The notes: a model not told the origin generated them from the sequence alone. 64,000 bases of DNA from Mortierella alpina (GCA_029449245.1 JANATF010000018.1:434001-498000), one strand, 5' to 3'. Shown: positions 21,710 to 33,949, counted from the first letter of the stretch. Numbers and translations: made by a program.

Positions 21710-21967
21710 AAAATTAGACAAGGAAGAGAGGCACGTTAATTGTATACACTTCTTGAAAGTGATCTCTCAATTGCATCAACTGAAAACCACAGTGTCGTAA
21801 CCACTTCATGACTCGGCAGAGCCCGAAGTATATCTGCTGGAGCGATGAAGCGGGGCACTCGTGACAGTGTGCTCATGCATGGCGTAGAGAGGTGATGGGT
21901 AGTAAAAGGATAAGAAAGAGATGACGCGTGGCGGGGGCTAAAAGCGAGAGCGAGAAAAGAGATGAAG

Positions 21968-22068
21968 GGGCTCTCCTCGCAGAGATGTCACTATAATATA
22001 TTTCCCCGCAGAGACGTCACTTTAATTTATTTCCCTGCCATACGTCATATGTCTCTGCAGGGGAGAGC
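21968..22068. repeat. Internal palindrome with CGCAGAGAYGTCA motif
   Basis: CGCAGAGATGTCA and CGCAGAGACGTCA occur as direct copies about 36 bp apart (21978 and 22007), each followed by an AT-rich stretch ending TATTTCCC. An inverted partner (TGTCTCTGCAGGGGAGAGC) ends near 22068. This forms a nested palindrome inside the foldback cluster. Confidence 0.55.
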
Positions 22069-22080
22069 TTTTTTTGCCTC

Positions 22081-22192
22081 TTTTCTCTCTCTCTCTCTCT
22101 CCCCTCTCTCTCGCACCCCTTTCACTACCCATCACCGCTCTCTCTCTCCTCTCTCTCTCACTCACTCTCTCACTCTCTCACTCTCTCTCTTT
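22081..22192 (+). repeat. (CT)n microsatellite
   Basis: About 110 bp of CT dinucleotide runs broken by CACC and CACT pieces, in the loop of the foldback cluster. Confidence 0.85.
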
Positions 22193-22588
22193 TTTCCAAG
22201 GTATATCCTTAAATGATTACGCCTTGCATGAGCACACTGTCACGAGTGGCCCGCTTCATCGGCTCCAGCAGATATACTTCGGGCTCTGCCGAGTCATGAA
22301 GTGGTTACGACAGCCGTGATCATGCACGGCATAGATGTTCCACTGAAACGCAATGTCATGAAGTGGCCCGCTTCATCGGCTCCAGCAGATATACTTCGGG
22401 CTCTGCCGAGTCATGAAGTGGTTACGACACTGTGGTTTTCAGTTGGTGCACTTGACGCGTCATCTCTTTCTTATCCTTTCACTACCCATCACCTCTCTAC
22501 GCCATGCATGAGCACACTGTCACGAGTGGCCCGCTTCATCGGCTCCAGCAGATATACTTCGGGCTCTGCCGAGTCATGAAGTGGTTAC

Positions 22589-23095
22589 AGTAGGCGACGA
22601 CCCTGCGACTGTGTCGCACATACGAGACCAGTCGCCACCAACTAGCCAAAGAGCAGGCGAAGAAGAGACGCCAGGAGCTGCTGTTCCCCTCTGCTATGCC
22701 GAACGAAAAGAGAAGAAAATTCAGTCTTCTGAGTTCCTCTCCTTGAAGATCCAGCATGCTGGCATTCTTTCGTATGTGCACGAAAAAGTGCGGCGTTCTG
22801 TAATCTTCACCTTTATCTCGATAATAGCTGAAAACAACATATTGATTTAATAAATGTGCCCAGCACTCGTCCAGCTCCCTTCTCCCTGCCTTGATTTCAA
22901 TCGCCAATCTCCTCTCTCCTGTCAACTAGTCCAGCCTCACCCCTGCCTCAGGGACCCCATACCTAGGATAGTACACCGCGGTTCTCATTTACCAAAAGAG
23001 CACCACCGAAGCAACTTAGTTTGGTTACAGGGCATCGTGTCTCTGTGCCTTTTCCAATTCTACTTCCTCAACTAACTGCAGACGCTTTTGATTTT
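22589..23095. other. Spacer downstream of FAD monooxygenase 3
   Basis: A minus-strand open frame (22536-22925) crosses the foldback boundary and has no ATG at its start or recognised domain, so I do not call it. Nothing else is seen. Confidence 0.4.
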
Positions 23096-25098
23096 TCAAA
23101 CAGGGGCTGCTACTGCTGCACCTGCTTTTTCCTGCTCCTCAGCATACAGACGAGAGGGTTTTTGAGGGAGGACAGGCCCAGTTCCACGAACCTTGGCTTG
23201 GGGGAGCCACGTAATCTGAGGTCGGTACGCTGACATCTTGGCATAGCTCATCGACTGAAGACTCTTTGGCATATAATTCAGCATGACTGTCCGGAGAAGT
23301 TTGTCCGTGAACGTCTAAACAGTTTCAGAAAGAAGAATGCTCGCTAGATTTAGCCTGTGCCTCATATGTCCTGGCCTTCGGATAATGAGCTAGAGTCGTC
23401 ATGTTATTCGACTCTGCCAGCTATTAAGGATCCCTAACCTTTCCAGCCATGAGTTTGGTGGTGGATCGACTCTGCTCAATCCTTTGCTTGGCTTGCTCAT
23501 AACGCTGATCAAAGTAGTCCTTAAATGCCGCTGTGATACTCTCTGGAGTCGTGTCAGGCAAGTCGTACAGGCAGTTGGAGAGAATGACAGCATCCTGCAT
23601 AGCATTGATGGCACCTTGTAGTTTCGGAGTAGGAGTGGTCAATAGAGCCGTCAAATCAAGCGTGATACAGTTATGAATCTCTAGAACCCTTCCTATGCCG
23701 CTTACCCTGTCCGGCACCCGGAAGCATCTTGTGGGCGGCTAAAAAGCGTGCCAAAGGGATTAGCTTCCAAAAGTAAGCCGGAGCATGACGTGCTATTGGC
23801 ATGGGAGACCAAGACAACGGCTTACCATCACCGAGAAGGACAATTCTTCCATGGTACCAAGTCTCAAATAGCTTCTCCTCTAGATACACCTTGGAAATCA
23901 ATTCACTGGGAGTGGCATCAAACATGTCTCCCATCTTGCCGCCATACGGACATGGAAAGTCGTAAAATTCCTTGAGCATGGCGCTGTTGGCCTCAGGTCC
24001 CCACTCAGAGTTCCGGAAGAGCTGCTCCTTGGATTCCTCCTGCGATCCAAACTGGTCGATCAGCGTCCAGGTAATCTCATTGTTGGGCACATTAGCCACT
24101 CCCCACTATGACAGCATGAACGTGCAAGTAACATGGGTTAGTCTTTCCTCTTGTAAACAAATATTACCTTGCGTTGGTCCAAACGATGTCGCCTACGATG
24201 TCATTACACTTAGACCTCTGTCGCCGAGCACCGTCTGAAAGTGGACGAAATCGTCCTTCAGGTGCGGGTACTTTTTCGGGTCCTGGGGTTCTGTCACTCC
24301 AACCATGCAAGTGTATCCGACTGAAAAGTCTTCTTTATCGGATCGCGGCAGGAGTCCCTTTTCATCCATGTGCTTGTACAGATTCTGTCGTACTGAACTA
24401 TAAGCGCCATCCGCTCCGACAAGGATATCTCCTTCATATTGGGTGTTGTCCGAGCAGTATACGGCCACTTTGTTGTTGGCCTCCGTAGCGCGGAGGATCT
24501 TCTTTCCCAGCAGGATCTTGTTTGCTGGTACCTGCTTATAAAGCAGCTCGTACAGCTTTGGGCGCTTGCAGATGACACTGGGGTATCCGGCACTGCATGG
24601 TTTGCGGGTAGCGGAAGAGTAGAATTCAACGATTAGAAGGTCAATCGCCAGAAAGGCGAGCAAGGGCAGACAAACAGCTTGCGCAACATACATCTCCTGC
24701 TGTCCCTCGTAGCTGATCTCGCCCAGTTTGGTCATGTCCTGGTTGTAGAGGTTCAGAGCTGGGGTCGGATAGGAAATCTCCATGAGCTCGTCATACAGCC
24801 CAAGCTGCTCAAAGACGGGCAGGATATTGACCTTCAGACTCATAGCCGAGCCTTTAAGGTTGATCAAAAGCAATAGAGAACCACTTGTTTAAAGTCGCGA
24901 CTCCCTTCTGCACAGCAATCACGCAAAGTCTTTGTCAAAAGTATCGTTACCGAGGGGCTTGACCTTGGTGGCACGCTCCAAAATGACATATGGGATACCG
25001 ATGCGCTCCAGTAGAGTGCCCAGCATAAGGCCGCCAATGCCTGCGCCTGCAATCAAGACGAGCGGCTGCCTAGCGGTACTCCGAGGTTCTGTCGACAT
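23096..25098 (-). CDS. FAD-dependent monooxygenase 3 (PHBH-like)
   Basis: The proposed CDS is complement(join(23096..23314,23439..23614,23706..23738,23826..24105,24208..24592,24692..24851,24951..25098)), 466 aa. The start ATG is at 25098 (MSTEPRST). The FAD fold is LIAGAGIGGLM, the DG motif GADGAYSSVR, and the second FAD motif GDAAHKMLPGAGQGA. Here the two microexons of paralogs 1 and 2 (11 and 22 nt) are one 33-nt exon, so one intron has been lost or was gained in the others. All other exon lengths agree (160, 385, 280 and 176 nt). The gene is divergently transcribed from the F-box gene at 25361, with 262 bp between start codons. It is likely a diverged duplicate with its own substrate. Confidence 0.87.
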
Positions 25099-25360
25099 GT
25101 GGCTCGAGAGTGAAGATGAGGTTGTTGCTGATGGAGAGAGCAATGCGGTCTTTGTTATGCCATTCGCCCCACCGGGTGTTCGTTTGGACCGGGTACCAGC
25201 TTTGTACCCCCACGCCTCAGTGGAGGATGGGCACAAAGAAAGAAAAACAAAAAAGACAAACAGCAGCAAAACGACGCCTGCATACAAACGCGAGAACCCA
25301 GCGCCCCCCCCCTCCCGGGATCCTTTCCTTCCACCATGGATACCCTTCACCCAACTAGCA
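25099..25360. promoter_or_regulatory. Shared divergent promoter
   Basis: A 262-bp gap separates the start codons of FAD monooxygenase 3 (-) and the F-box gene (+). No obvious TATA box is seen on either side. Confidence 0.5.
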
Positions 25361-26986
25361 ATGCACACCACTGGAGACACGTCTAGAGCCACTGTTTTTG
25401 ACATCCCACACCTGCTCGACCTCATCGTGCGACATCTCACCACCCGCGACATCTACAGATGCACCCTCGTGAGCCATCACTTCCACGATGTGTTCCAGCA
25501 CTCCCTCTACAGCACCATCTCCATTGACCAATATGACAGCCTCTACAAGTTCTGCTCCAGGGAAGCAGCCGACGCGTTCTCTAGACATCGCTCCTGCGTC
25601 AGAAAAGTGTTTACTACCCTAGGAATGTGCGTTGATCAGCTGGTGAGGTGCACCCAGCCTCAAGCGCAGCGCTCGACGTCTACGCTCTTTAGGAACCTGA
25701 CGGTTTTCCAGTTCCTCCCTGAGGCTTGGGAGTTCAGCAGCGAGGACTTGAACACGAAAACCTCCATTCTATCAATCCTTGAGTCAAGTCCCGCACTTCA
25801 GGTTGTCCATCTCACTGATTTCCCGGATCCCTCTGGCTCTCTGATCTTCCGTCTGGCAAAAATCATTCGAGAGAAAGGACGCCGCCTCAAAGTGTTTCAC
25901 GTCGATGGTCCTAGGTTTACGGTAGACAATGCAGCTTTCTACACACTACTGTGGAGCTGTGCCGCTGTAGAGGTGCTTTACATGGGCATGGCGCTACAAG
26001 CTCGCGACCCAACAGCACATTCAGCCGAACGAGTTCTTGGCTTCAGAGCTTTGGCCCGAGAAGCGCTCTCTAGTGACGGCAAGGGACCTCACCCAGCACG
26101 GTCAGGAGCTACCGAGATGGCAAAGTTCTCGCAGGATACTGACAAGATCGAGTTCGCTTGGAAGGAGTTGGGACCTAGCTCCTTGGTGACCAGACCCGGA
26201 ATCAAGATGCTTATCGAAGTCTTGCAGATGTGTCCCTTTATGGAGCGTATGGCTTTTCCCTGGTGTATCCAGCTGCATGTTGTCATATACTTGGCTCCGG
26301 TCGTGGCACAGACAATGTCTCGACTTTGTCATCTTGATCTCACGAACTTCGAAGATCATCCTCGCGGAACTTGTCGCCTGGTGCAGTCTTGCAAAAACTT
26401 GAGCTCTCTCATCCTGGATAGGCTGAACTTCGACTCGACTCTCCTGGTGGATGCCGTGGTATCAGGACACGGCCACTCGCTACAATCGCTTCGTATCCAG
26501 AGATCGTCCAGGTTGAATAGTCAACAGCTGAACCTGATTCTGAGCAACTGTCCTCGTCTAATATCGTTGTATGCATTAGCATCTGAACGCTTTCGTGAGT
26601 GGCATCATGGATCTTCATCTCCCATTCTCGACACAAAGGATATGGCAATGGTACCCGAGGAACCAGGATGGAGTTGCAAGGAATTGGAGATACTTCAGCT
26701 TTGCTACAGCGGCACGAATACGACCATCGGGATCCCAGAGGTGCTTTGGAGACAGATTGGGCAGCTATCCAAGTTAAAGGACTTGAGACTCGAGCGCCGT
26801 AGCACACGCGAGGTGTGGCACACTCAAGAAAAAGGAAGCGTTCAACAGGCGGTGACTTCATGGATGGTGCTGTCGGATTTGACACGACTGGAGTTGAGAG
26901 GGCTGGAGGGGTTTGTGGGCGAGGGGATAGCAGATCAGGCCAAGAAGCAGTGGACAAAGCTCGACAGCATACAAGTAGGAGGATGA
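25361..26986 (+). CDS. F-box protein with LRR-like C-terminus
   Basis: This is a 541-aa intronless protein. I chose ATG 25361 (MHTTGDTSRATVFDIP): the open frame runs further 5' into exon 1 of the neighbouring minus-strand gene but has no better start. Residues 8-50 (FDIPHLLDLIVRHLTT, YRCTLVSHHF, HDVFQHSLY) form an F-box, the Skp1-binding module of SCF ubiquitin ligases. The remainder has LRR-like spacing (LSSLILDRLNF, LQSLRIQR, LISLYAL) typical of fungal F-box/LRR substrate receptors. The substrate is unknown. A decayed paralog lies at 33950-34600. Mortierella-type genomes carry many such genes. Confidence 0.8.
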   Translation: MHTTGDTSRATVFDIPHLLDLIVRHLTTRDIYRCTLVSHHFHDVFQHSLYSTISIDQYDSLYKFCSREAADAFSRHRSCVRKVFTTLGMCVDQLVRCTQPQAQRSTSTLFRNLTVFQFLPEAWEFSSEDLNTKTSILSILESSPALQVVHLTDFPDPSGSLIFRLAKIIREKGRRLKVFHVDGPRFTVDNAAFYTLLWSCAAVEVLYMGMALQARDPTAHSAERVLGFRALAREALSSDGKGPHPARSGATEMAKFSQDTDKIEFAWKELGPSSLVTRPGIKMLIEVLQMCPFMERMAFPWCIQLHVVIYLAPVVAQTMSRLCHLDLTNFEDHPRGTCRLVQSCKNLSSLILDRLNFDSTLLVDAVVSGHGHSLQSLRIQRSSRLNSQQLNLILSNCPRLISLYALASERFREWHHGSSSPILDTKDMAMVPEEPGWSCKELEILQLCYSGTNTTIGIPEVLWRQIGQLSKLKDLRLERRSTREVWHTQEKGSVQQAVTSWMVLSDLTRLELRGLEGFVGEGIADQAKKQWTKLDSIQVGG

Positions 26987-27849
26987 GAGCAGCATACCAG
27001 TAACAACGCTAGAATAGCAGCGTGCGCATCGCAATAAAGAAGCCTTGTACCCTACTTGTGTGTATCCATGAAACAAGTATTGTTCACTGAACACTGCTGG
27101 CACTTCTGCATGATCGCGCTTGTCGTTCCTGGATCACTGTCCTCCTTTTCCCGTTCCTGGAAAAAATCATTCCTCCGAAGTGGCCTTGCCGCGATGGTCA
27201 CTCTTGTAGTAACAACCCTCAGCCTCTACATTACCATCTCCATTCATGAAAATGCAATGATTGAAACCTTCTGCCCGCAGCGCATTCTCCAGACACTACT
27301 CCCAAGTCAGACAGTTCTCCACTACCCTTGGCACTCGTCTCATGCAGAACGCAGGAGTACTCCTACTGGACAAGGGGGATCACATCTCTCTCTCCTGACA
27401 CCGGATTCTCATCCGCATCACCAACGGACAGCATCAATCGAGAAGGTGGAGAAGCCGCGTAGCACACGCACTCTCCGCGAGGAAGAAAAGTCGGACACGC
27501 CGCTCTATTCAAGGTCCCGGCGACTAGGCTCTCGTAATCAGACCTGCTACAGGACAGTGCGCTATGACGGCACGGATATCAGAGGCAAGAAGCCAGAAGG
27601 GTGCGGTTGGAGACAGGAGTTGAACGACAGGGTGCAGTGCTATCTATAGTTCACTGCATGCATGCATGCATGCTCGCCGCAAAACACTGCAAAGCCCTTC
27701 CATCGTTGAGGCGAGGGATATTGCACAGGTATGCAGACCGAAGAGTGTTTTGCAAGGCGCCAGTGCTCTCGCTATATATTTCTTCATCTTTGCCTTTTCC
27801 CTTCTCGCCTTTCCCACTGCTGAAGACACACGAACCATTCCTCATTCGC
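26987..27849. other. Intergenic region
   Basis: A plus-strand open frame (27056-27649) lacks recognised domains and I do not call it. A short CATG repeat run (CATGCATGCATGCATG) is at 27656-27671. Confidence 0.4.
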
Positions 27850-27856
27850 TATATAA
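27850..27856 (+). promoter_or_regulatory. TATA box of NACHT gene B
   Basis: TATATAA, about 117 bp upstream of the proposed ATG at 27973. Confidence 0.5.
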
Positions 27857-27972
27857 CTTACACCATCGCCCGTTGTATGTATTATGGTTACAGGCGTACT
27901 TGCAAATACTTTCTAGACCACACAACTGATGCCTGCACCCCAACCCTAGATCCAACCCACGCCATCGGCGAG

Positions 27973-30900
27973 ATGTTTGGCTCTCACATGTGGCCACGTA
28001 ACTCTCTGACACTGCGGGAAATCATCGAGGTCGCAGGTCTCTTTCTGAAGTTTGCCCAGAGTATCACCAACCCCAATGCCCTAGTCCTGTTGTGTGGCAA
28101 CGTCAGCACGTTACTCGGTGCGATGAAGCGAAGTGCGAGAAAGTCTTTGGATCCATCTTCGTCTCCTGAGCATCTAAAGGTGTGCGAAAATGTGGCCTCC
28201 ATTTTCACCGAACACTGCAAGTTGTGGGAACGCCTGGATAATATGGAGAAGGCCAAGATCAGCTTTGAGAAGGCTCAAAAATGGAGGTAAATTATGTGCG
28301 AAGATCTAATCCCATCCTGTCGTTTATCTTCTCGGAGTGCATTTGTGTACGACACTCATCTCCGTCTTCGCTCTTCCACCGCAATCTCTTCGGCAGCTCG
28401 TCGGCACTCATTCCAGACCAGTTACACCGAGAAGGCGACAACAAAGTGGAGAGAAAAATGGCCTACATAGCGCCAGAGATATTTACTGAGGACGTGATCC
28501 TGCAACCAGTCAAGCCCAAGCTGCCCATATCGGATACACGCATTAGCAGCACTCCTCAGCTGGTCTACTGTCTCACCTTGCTGTCCAACATCCCATCAGA
28601 TCTTCACACTGTCGCAGCCATAGACGAGACCCTTGATGAGACGGACCGCAATTGGCTGCAAAGCATGACAGAGGATGCAGACGAGCAAAACCGCCTGCGT
28701 TCACTGGCTGGAAGGTTGATTGCGGAATTCATTGACGATGACATGAAAGAGACAACAGCTGTGGCCGAAGTGGTGAGCCTCGCTCCTGTGATCAGCCAAG
28801 CCAACTACAAGAGGCTGCTCGAGACCTTCATCAGCAGTATTAGGAACGCCACATTGGTCGAGTTTGGACTGCTGGATGGGATAGCACATTTAATTAAGGA
28901 TGCGCCATGTGGCTATCTACAACCCGCCGATCTTGTCAGCATCCTGGACGTCCTCAGTACTCGCCTACAAGGCACCCATCAACAATTGAGCACGGACCTA
29001 TATGCGTTGGTGAAGGCAGTGTCGAATGTCTTGGATGCAATGGCGGTCTGCGACGTCAAGGGACTGAGCCGCGAAAAGATGCATGAACCCCTGACTCGAT
29101 ACCTTGAGGGCTTGAAGGACAACTCGGACCTATATCTTGTCTATCACGCGGCATATGCCTATCAGGCACTGCAGTTCATCCCTGACGACGAGTCATATCT
29201 GCAGTCAATCTTACGGCGCACGCGCGTCGTAGTCTCGGGGATCTCAGGGGTGCTGAGTGCAGTCAAGGGTCTGGATTTGAATAAGTTTGTCGCCGGTCTG
29301 GAAGAAATACAAGGTGGTCTCGCAGGAGCCTACCAGGTCGTAAAATTTGGGGTCAAGGGTGTTGCCAAGGCAGTAGAGCTAGTCGAGAATGGAGCGGGAC
29401 TCTTGGACAGCCTCAAGGAAGGATTCGTTTTCGGCCAGAAATGCGCATGGTACCCAGCTCTGCGCGGCTCTGACAACTTCATCCGGAACGGTCAACTGTC
29501 CAAGTTCAAACAGCTGGTTTGTGAGGCGCCGTGTCGTCGTGATGTTGCGTTCCAACTGGGAGTATGCCAGCGGCTGGGAGAGGTTGCAGCCAATTCAGTA
29601 TGGAACGACAGTACAAGGCAGCAGGCTGTTGATTTCCTCTGTGAGCTGTACAAGGATGATGCAGAATGGGGAAATCAATCTAGCTGCAAGAAATGGATTC
29701 TCACAGTGTTGGTACGGCTAACCAAATTGCCCATCAGAGAGATCAGCATGTATGCATTGGCACAGCTGACAGCTCTCGAGAAGAGCGGCGATAATGAAAG
29801 ACAGGAGCTGTACCGTACGCATCTGAAGGAGGCATCAAGTACATTCCCACTTGAGGCGGCTCTACAAACGCCGCTGAAATCAGCACTGCTCATCCGTGCG
29901 CAAGGAATACCTGATATCGAGGAAGACCTCAGCAGACTAAAGAAGCGTCAACTCCATGACCGGACTACAACTATGTATATCCCTCCTCGTGCCAAAGCAA
30001 CCCGACAATCATCCGACAGCGCCTCATTTGATCTGATGGAGAACATGGAGGAGTTTCTCAAAGGCAAGAACGGTCTGCAGGTGTTTCTTCTCCTGGGTGA
30101 TTCTGGTGCGGGAAAGTCGACCTTCAATCGGGAACTGGAATGTGTTCTATGGACCAGCTACAAGAGTGATGAAGACGCCATACCTCTCTTTATTCACCTG
30201 CCATCCATCGACAATCCTGAAAAGGACCTGGTTGCTAAGCAACTACGCCGATGCGATTTTCTCGAGCCCCAGATTCGAGAACTGAAAAGCAACCGTCGCT
30301 TTACGCTGATTTGCGACGGATATGACGAGTGCCAGCAAGTATACAACCTCTACACAAGCAACAAGCTGAACGAAGATGGGCAGTGGCAAGTCAAAATGGT
30401 TATCAGTTGCCGGAGTGAGCACCTTGCTCATGACGATTACAAGGACCGCTTTGAACCTGCAAGTGATGCTGCTGCATCATCTAGAGACAAAAGCAATCAA
30501 CTACAAGAGGCCGTCATCGTCCCGTTTTCCACAGACCAGATCCACGCCTACATTGACCGACATGTGGCCGACGTCAAGCCTCCGTGGCGTGCCAAGTCAT
30601 ACATTACCGCGCTGGAGAATATCCCCAATATGATGGATCTGATCAAGAATCCATTTCTGCTTAGGCTGTCCTTGGATGTCCTTCCAGGGTTTGTGGATGT
30701 GGACAAACTCCAAGACCTATCGAACGCCAACATCACGCGGGTTGGGCTCTACGATCGGTTCGTCGACCATTGGCTGCAGCGCGGCAAAAAGCGAGTTGGC
30801 AGCCAAAACTTGAGCCGCCGCGGGAGGGCGGCTTTCGACAGTCTTGTGGACGAGGGCTTTACTACAAATGGGATCGATTTTTTGAAGCGCTTGGCAGCAG

Positions 30901-33680
30901 CGATCTACAAGGAGCAGGCTGGCCATCCAATTGTCGAGTACTCGCGGTTTAAGGATTCAAACACATGGAAGGCAGAATTCTTTTGCCGCGAAGACGAGAA
31001 CCGGCGGCTCTTACGTGAAGCTTGTCCACTTGTCCGCAGTGGCAACCAGTACCGCTTTGTACACAAATCACTCTTGGAGTACTGCTTCACACGTGCAGTA
31101 TTCGACCCGCAAGCGAACTCGCCGTCTTCTTCTGGACTAAGTGTGACTCGCCGAGGCAGTGTGAGCTCTATGTTCAGCTTTGACGGACAGACAGCACCAG
31201 AGAGCTGTGAGCTCTACACTCAGCACACAATGCTGAAGAGTCCCTTGGGACTGAGAAGTTTCGTCGATGAGCCTTCGATTCTGCAGTTTCTGGCAGAGCG
31301 CGTCCATCAAGAGCCCTCCTTCAAGCAACAGCTTCGGATGATGATCGAGCGCTCCAAGAAGGACAAAGATGGACGCATTGCGGCGGCCAACGCGGTCACA
31401 GTTCTGGTGAGAGCAGGGATACAGTTCATTGGGGCGGATCTTAGAGGGATTCGGATTCCAGGCGCAGACTTGAGCTACGGGATGTTTGAAGGGGCGCAGT
31501 TGCAAGGAGCAGACATGAGAAAAGCCAAGTTACACAGTATCTGGCTACGTCAAGCTGACCTGAGCGACTCGACGATGGCAGGCGTCCAGTTTGGTGAATG
31601 GCCATATCTGCCGGAAAAGAACTCGTTGACGTGTTTAGCTTACTCGCCAGATGGAAAATCACTAGCAGCGGGCTTTGAGGACCATCAGGATGTCATCGTC
31701 TATGATACCGTGACATGGACCGAAACTCACAAGCTGCGCGGCCATAAGGGCACTGTTTGTGCTGTGGCGTATTCACCGGACAGCCAGCGGATTGCTTCGG
31801 GCGGTTTTGATCTCATGTTGCGACTTTGGAACTCTCAAACCGGAGAATCCGTTCTTACCATCGATGGTCACGACAACACCGTTGCAACTGTGGTGTTCTC
31901 GCCTAACGGTCAACAAATCGCATCCGGCAGCTGGGACAGGAAAGTGCGGCTTTGGGACGCGCAAACCGGTACACTTGCGCTCACTCTCACCGGCCATGCT
32001 AAAGTGGTTAACAGCGTGGCGTATTCCCCAAGTGGTCATCAAATCGCCTCGGCAAGTGAGGACAAGACGGTGCGTCTCTGGGACCCACAAACCGGCGTGC
32101 CTGGTCCTATTTTGAGTGCACAGACTGACGCAGTTCGTAGTGTGGCGTATTCACCAAGCGGCCACTACATCGTCTCAGGGAGTAGAGATTGGACAGTGCG
32201 GGTCTGGGACACTGAATCCGGCTCACTTGGACTTATTTTGACCGGTCATTCAAACTCCGTAACCAGCGTGGCATATTCGCCTAGCGGTCATCAAATCGCA
32301 TCAGGCAGTCGGGATAAGACTGTACGACTTTGGGACGCACAAACAGGTGCATCTGGTCCTACCTTGACTGGCCACACCGAACCCGTGAATAGCGTGACAT
32401 ATTCACCAAGCGGTAATCAAATCGCTTCAGGAAGTTTGGACCGAACGATAAGACTTTGGGACTCGCAGACAGGTGCATCTAGTTTAAGCGAAAACGGATA
32501 CACCAACCGAGTGTCGGGGGTAGCATGGTCACCCAACGGAACTCAAATCGCCTCGGGATCTTGGGACTGCACGGTGCGACTCTGGGACGCGCAAACCGGA
32601 GTCTTAGGACACATCCTACGTGGACATATTGGTGACGTTTATAGTGTGGCGTATTCGCCAAATGGACATCAAATAGCCTCAGCTTCGGAGGACAGGATGC
32701 TGCGACTTTGGGACGCGCGATCCGGCGCATCGAGACATGTTTTGATTGGACATACTGACCGTGTTTATACCGTGGTGTATTCCCCAAGCGGCCATCAGCT
32801 TGCTTCTGCCAGCTGGGACAAGACTGTGCGGCTCTGGGACGCGCTGACCGGTGAACCGGGACTCATTCTGACTGAACATGCCGGTGATGTTATTGGAGTG
32901 GTGTATTCTCCGACCGGTCGTCAGCTTGCCTCAGGGAGTCGAGACAAGACTGTGCGGATATGGGACGCGCAAACTGGTGCAACGATGTCCGTCCTGAGTG
33001 GCCACTCAGATGAAGTTTGGAATGTCACGTATTCGCCGAGCGGCCATCAGATCGCATCAGCCGGCGTGGATAAAACCGTACGGATATGGGAAGTTGAAAG
33101 CGGTGTATGCAGTTCAGTCTTGAGCGGTCATACTGGGACGATTTACACGTTGGCATACTCGTCTAAAGGTCACAGGATCGCCTCTTGCAGCAAAGATGGA
33201 TCGGTGCGATTCTGGGATGTCTTGTCGGGCGACTGCTTAGCGTCCATGAACGAATTCGACAACTTTGTTACTTGGCTTGCCTGGAGAGAGAGTAACGCTG
33301 GCAGTCATCTTGCGACCTGCAACAGCGGAAATACAGTTCGCATGTGGCGGGTGAGAGAGGAAGACGGCAAACCCTGCTTCAGTCTGCAGTGGAGTTCGCC
33401 ACATAGTGCACTGACCGTCAATGATGCCAATATCCAAAACGTGCATGGTTTGAACAGGATGCAGATCCGGCTTCTGAAACAGAGAGGCATTATTGGAGAG
33501 CCAACCGCTCCTATCAGCATTCGCACAGTGGGTAAATCGCTTATTACCATGGCTACTGTCAAACGGCAGAGTAATGTGTCAAAGACTGAACTATTGGACA
33601 ATATCGCAGAGGAGTCATTCGCCAGAGAAGCTGAGCTGGATGGTTCTTGGAAGGGTGAGGAGCTGGTCATAGAAGAGTAG
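27973..33680 (+). CDS. NACHT-pentapeptide-WD40 NLR-like protein (gene B)
   Basis: The proposed CDS is join(27973..28286,28397..33680), 1865 aa. Exon 1 encodes a helical, TPR-like N-terminal module (SLTLREIIEVAGLFLKFAQS through EKAQKW). The intron (GTAAAT to CTTCGGCAG, 110 nt) restores the frame as KWS-SSALIPDQ. The NACHT NTPase has Walker A GDSGAGKST at residue 672 and Walker B ICDGYDE near 742, then SCRSEHL. Pentapeptide-like repeats run from about 1110 to 1173 (IGADLRGIRIPGADLSYG). Fourteen WD40 blades span about 1181-1755, enough for two seven-bladed propellers. A conserved tail (LQWSSPHSAL, LLKQRG) is followed by about 60 extra residues not found in genes A and C. As a STAND protein it probably acts in non-self or damage recognition. 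Blades are more diverged from one another than in gene A. If the intron is not used, translation could start at ATG 28281 or later, without the helical module. Confidence 0.88.
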
Positions 33681-33949
33681 GGCATTAAACGTATTACAGT
33701 ACCTTCCACATTCTGAATACAGACTAACATATTCAAACCCAAGTCTTCAAATGCCAAACAAGTATCGCTAGTTTTATCAACGCACTCGCTACTTACAGGG
33801 AAGTCTGCACTCGCCTACCTTTCACCGCACAAGGAAAAGGTCTTCATTGCTATAGAAAGAGCATTGCCACCTTCGCAAATTTTAAAATTCAAGCACATAA
33901 CTTTAACGCGTTTCTGTTGTCGACTTTATCCTTCCGTCTTGGACACGTC
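33681..33949. other. Spacer
   Basis: This is the 3' flank of NACHT gene B. Nothing is recognised. Confidence 0.4.

Larger units (their letters stand above)
21797..22588. repeat. Foldback repeat cluster
   Basis: An approximately 132-bp arm at 21797-21928 is repeated in inverted orientation at 22455-22588 with only about three or four differences. A 65-75-bp core containing TCCAGCAGATATACTTCGGG also occurs at 22241-22311 and 22361-22429. In total there are three copies on the plus strand and one on the minus strand. The loop contains a second palindrome and a long CT microsatellite. No open reading frame is supported. A matching target duplication was not found at the outer ends. It resembles a foldback or MITE-type element. 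Confidence 0.75.

Noticed and set aside
22536-22925. Minus-strand frame across the foldback boundary
   Set aside because: It has no ATG at the start and part of it is repeat sequence.
24932-25360. 5' extension of the F-box frame into exon 1 of FAD monooxygenase 3
   Set aside because: It is antisense to a well-supported exon. The F-box alignment begins after ATG 25361.
26409-26957. 182-codon frame antisense to the F-box gene
   Set aside because: Antisense shadow of a gene with a recognised domain.
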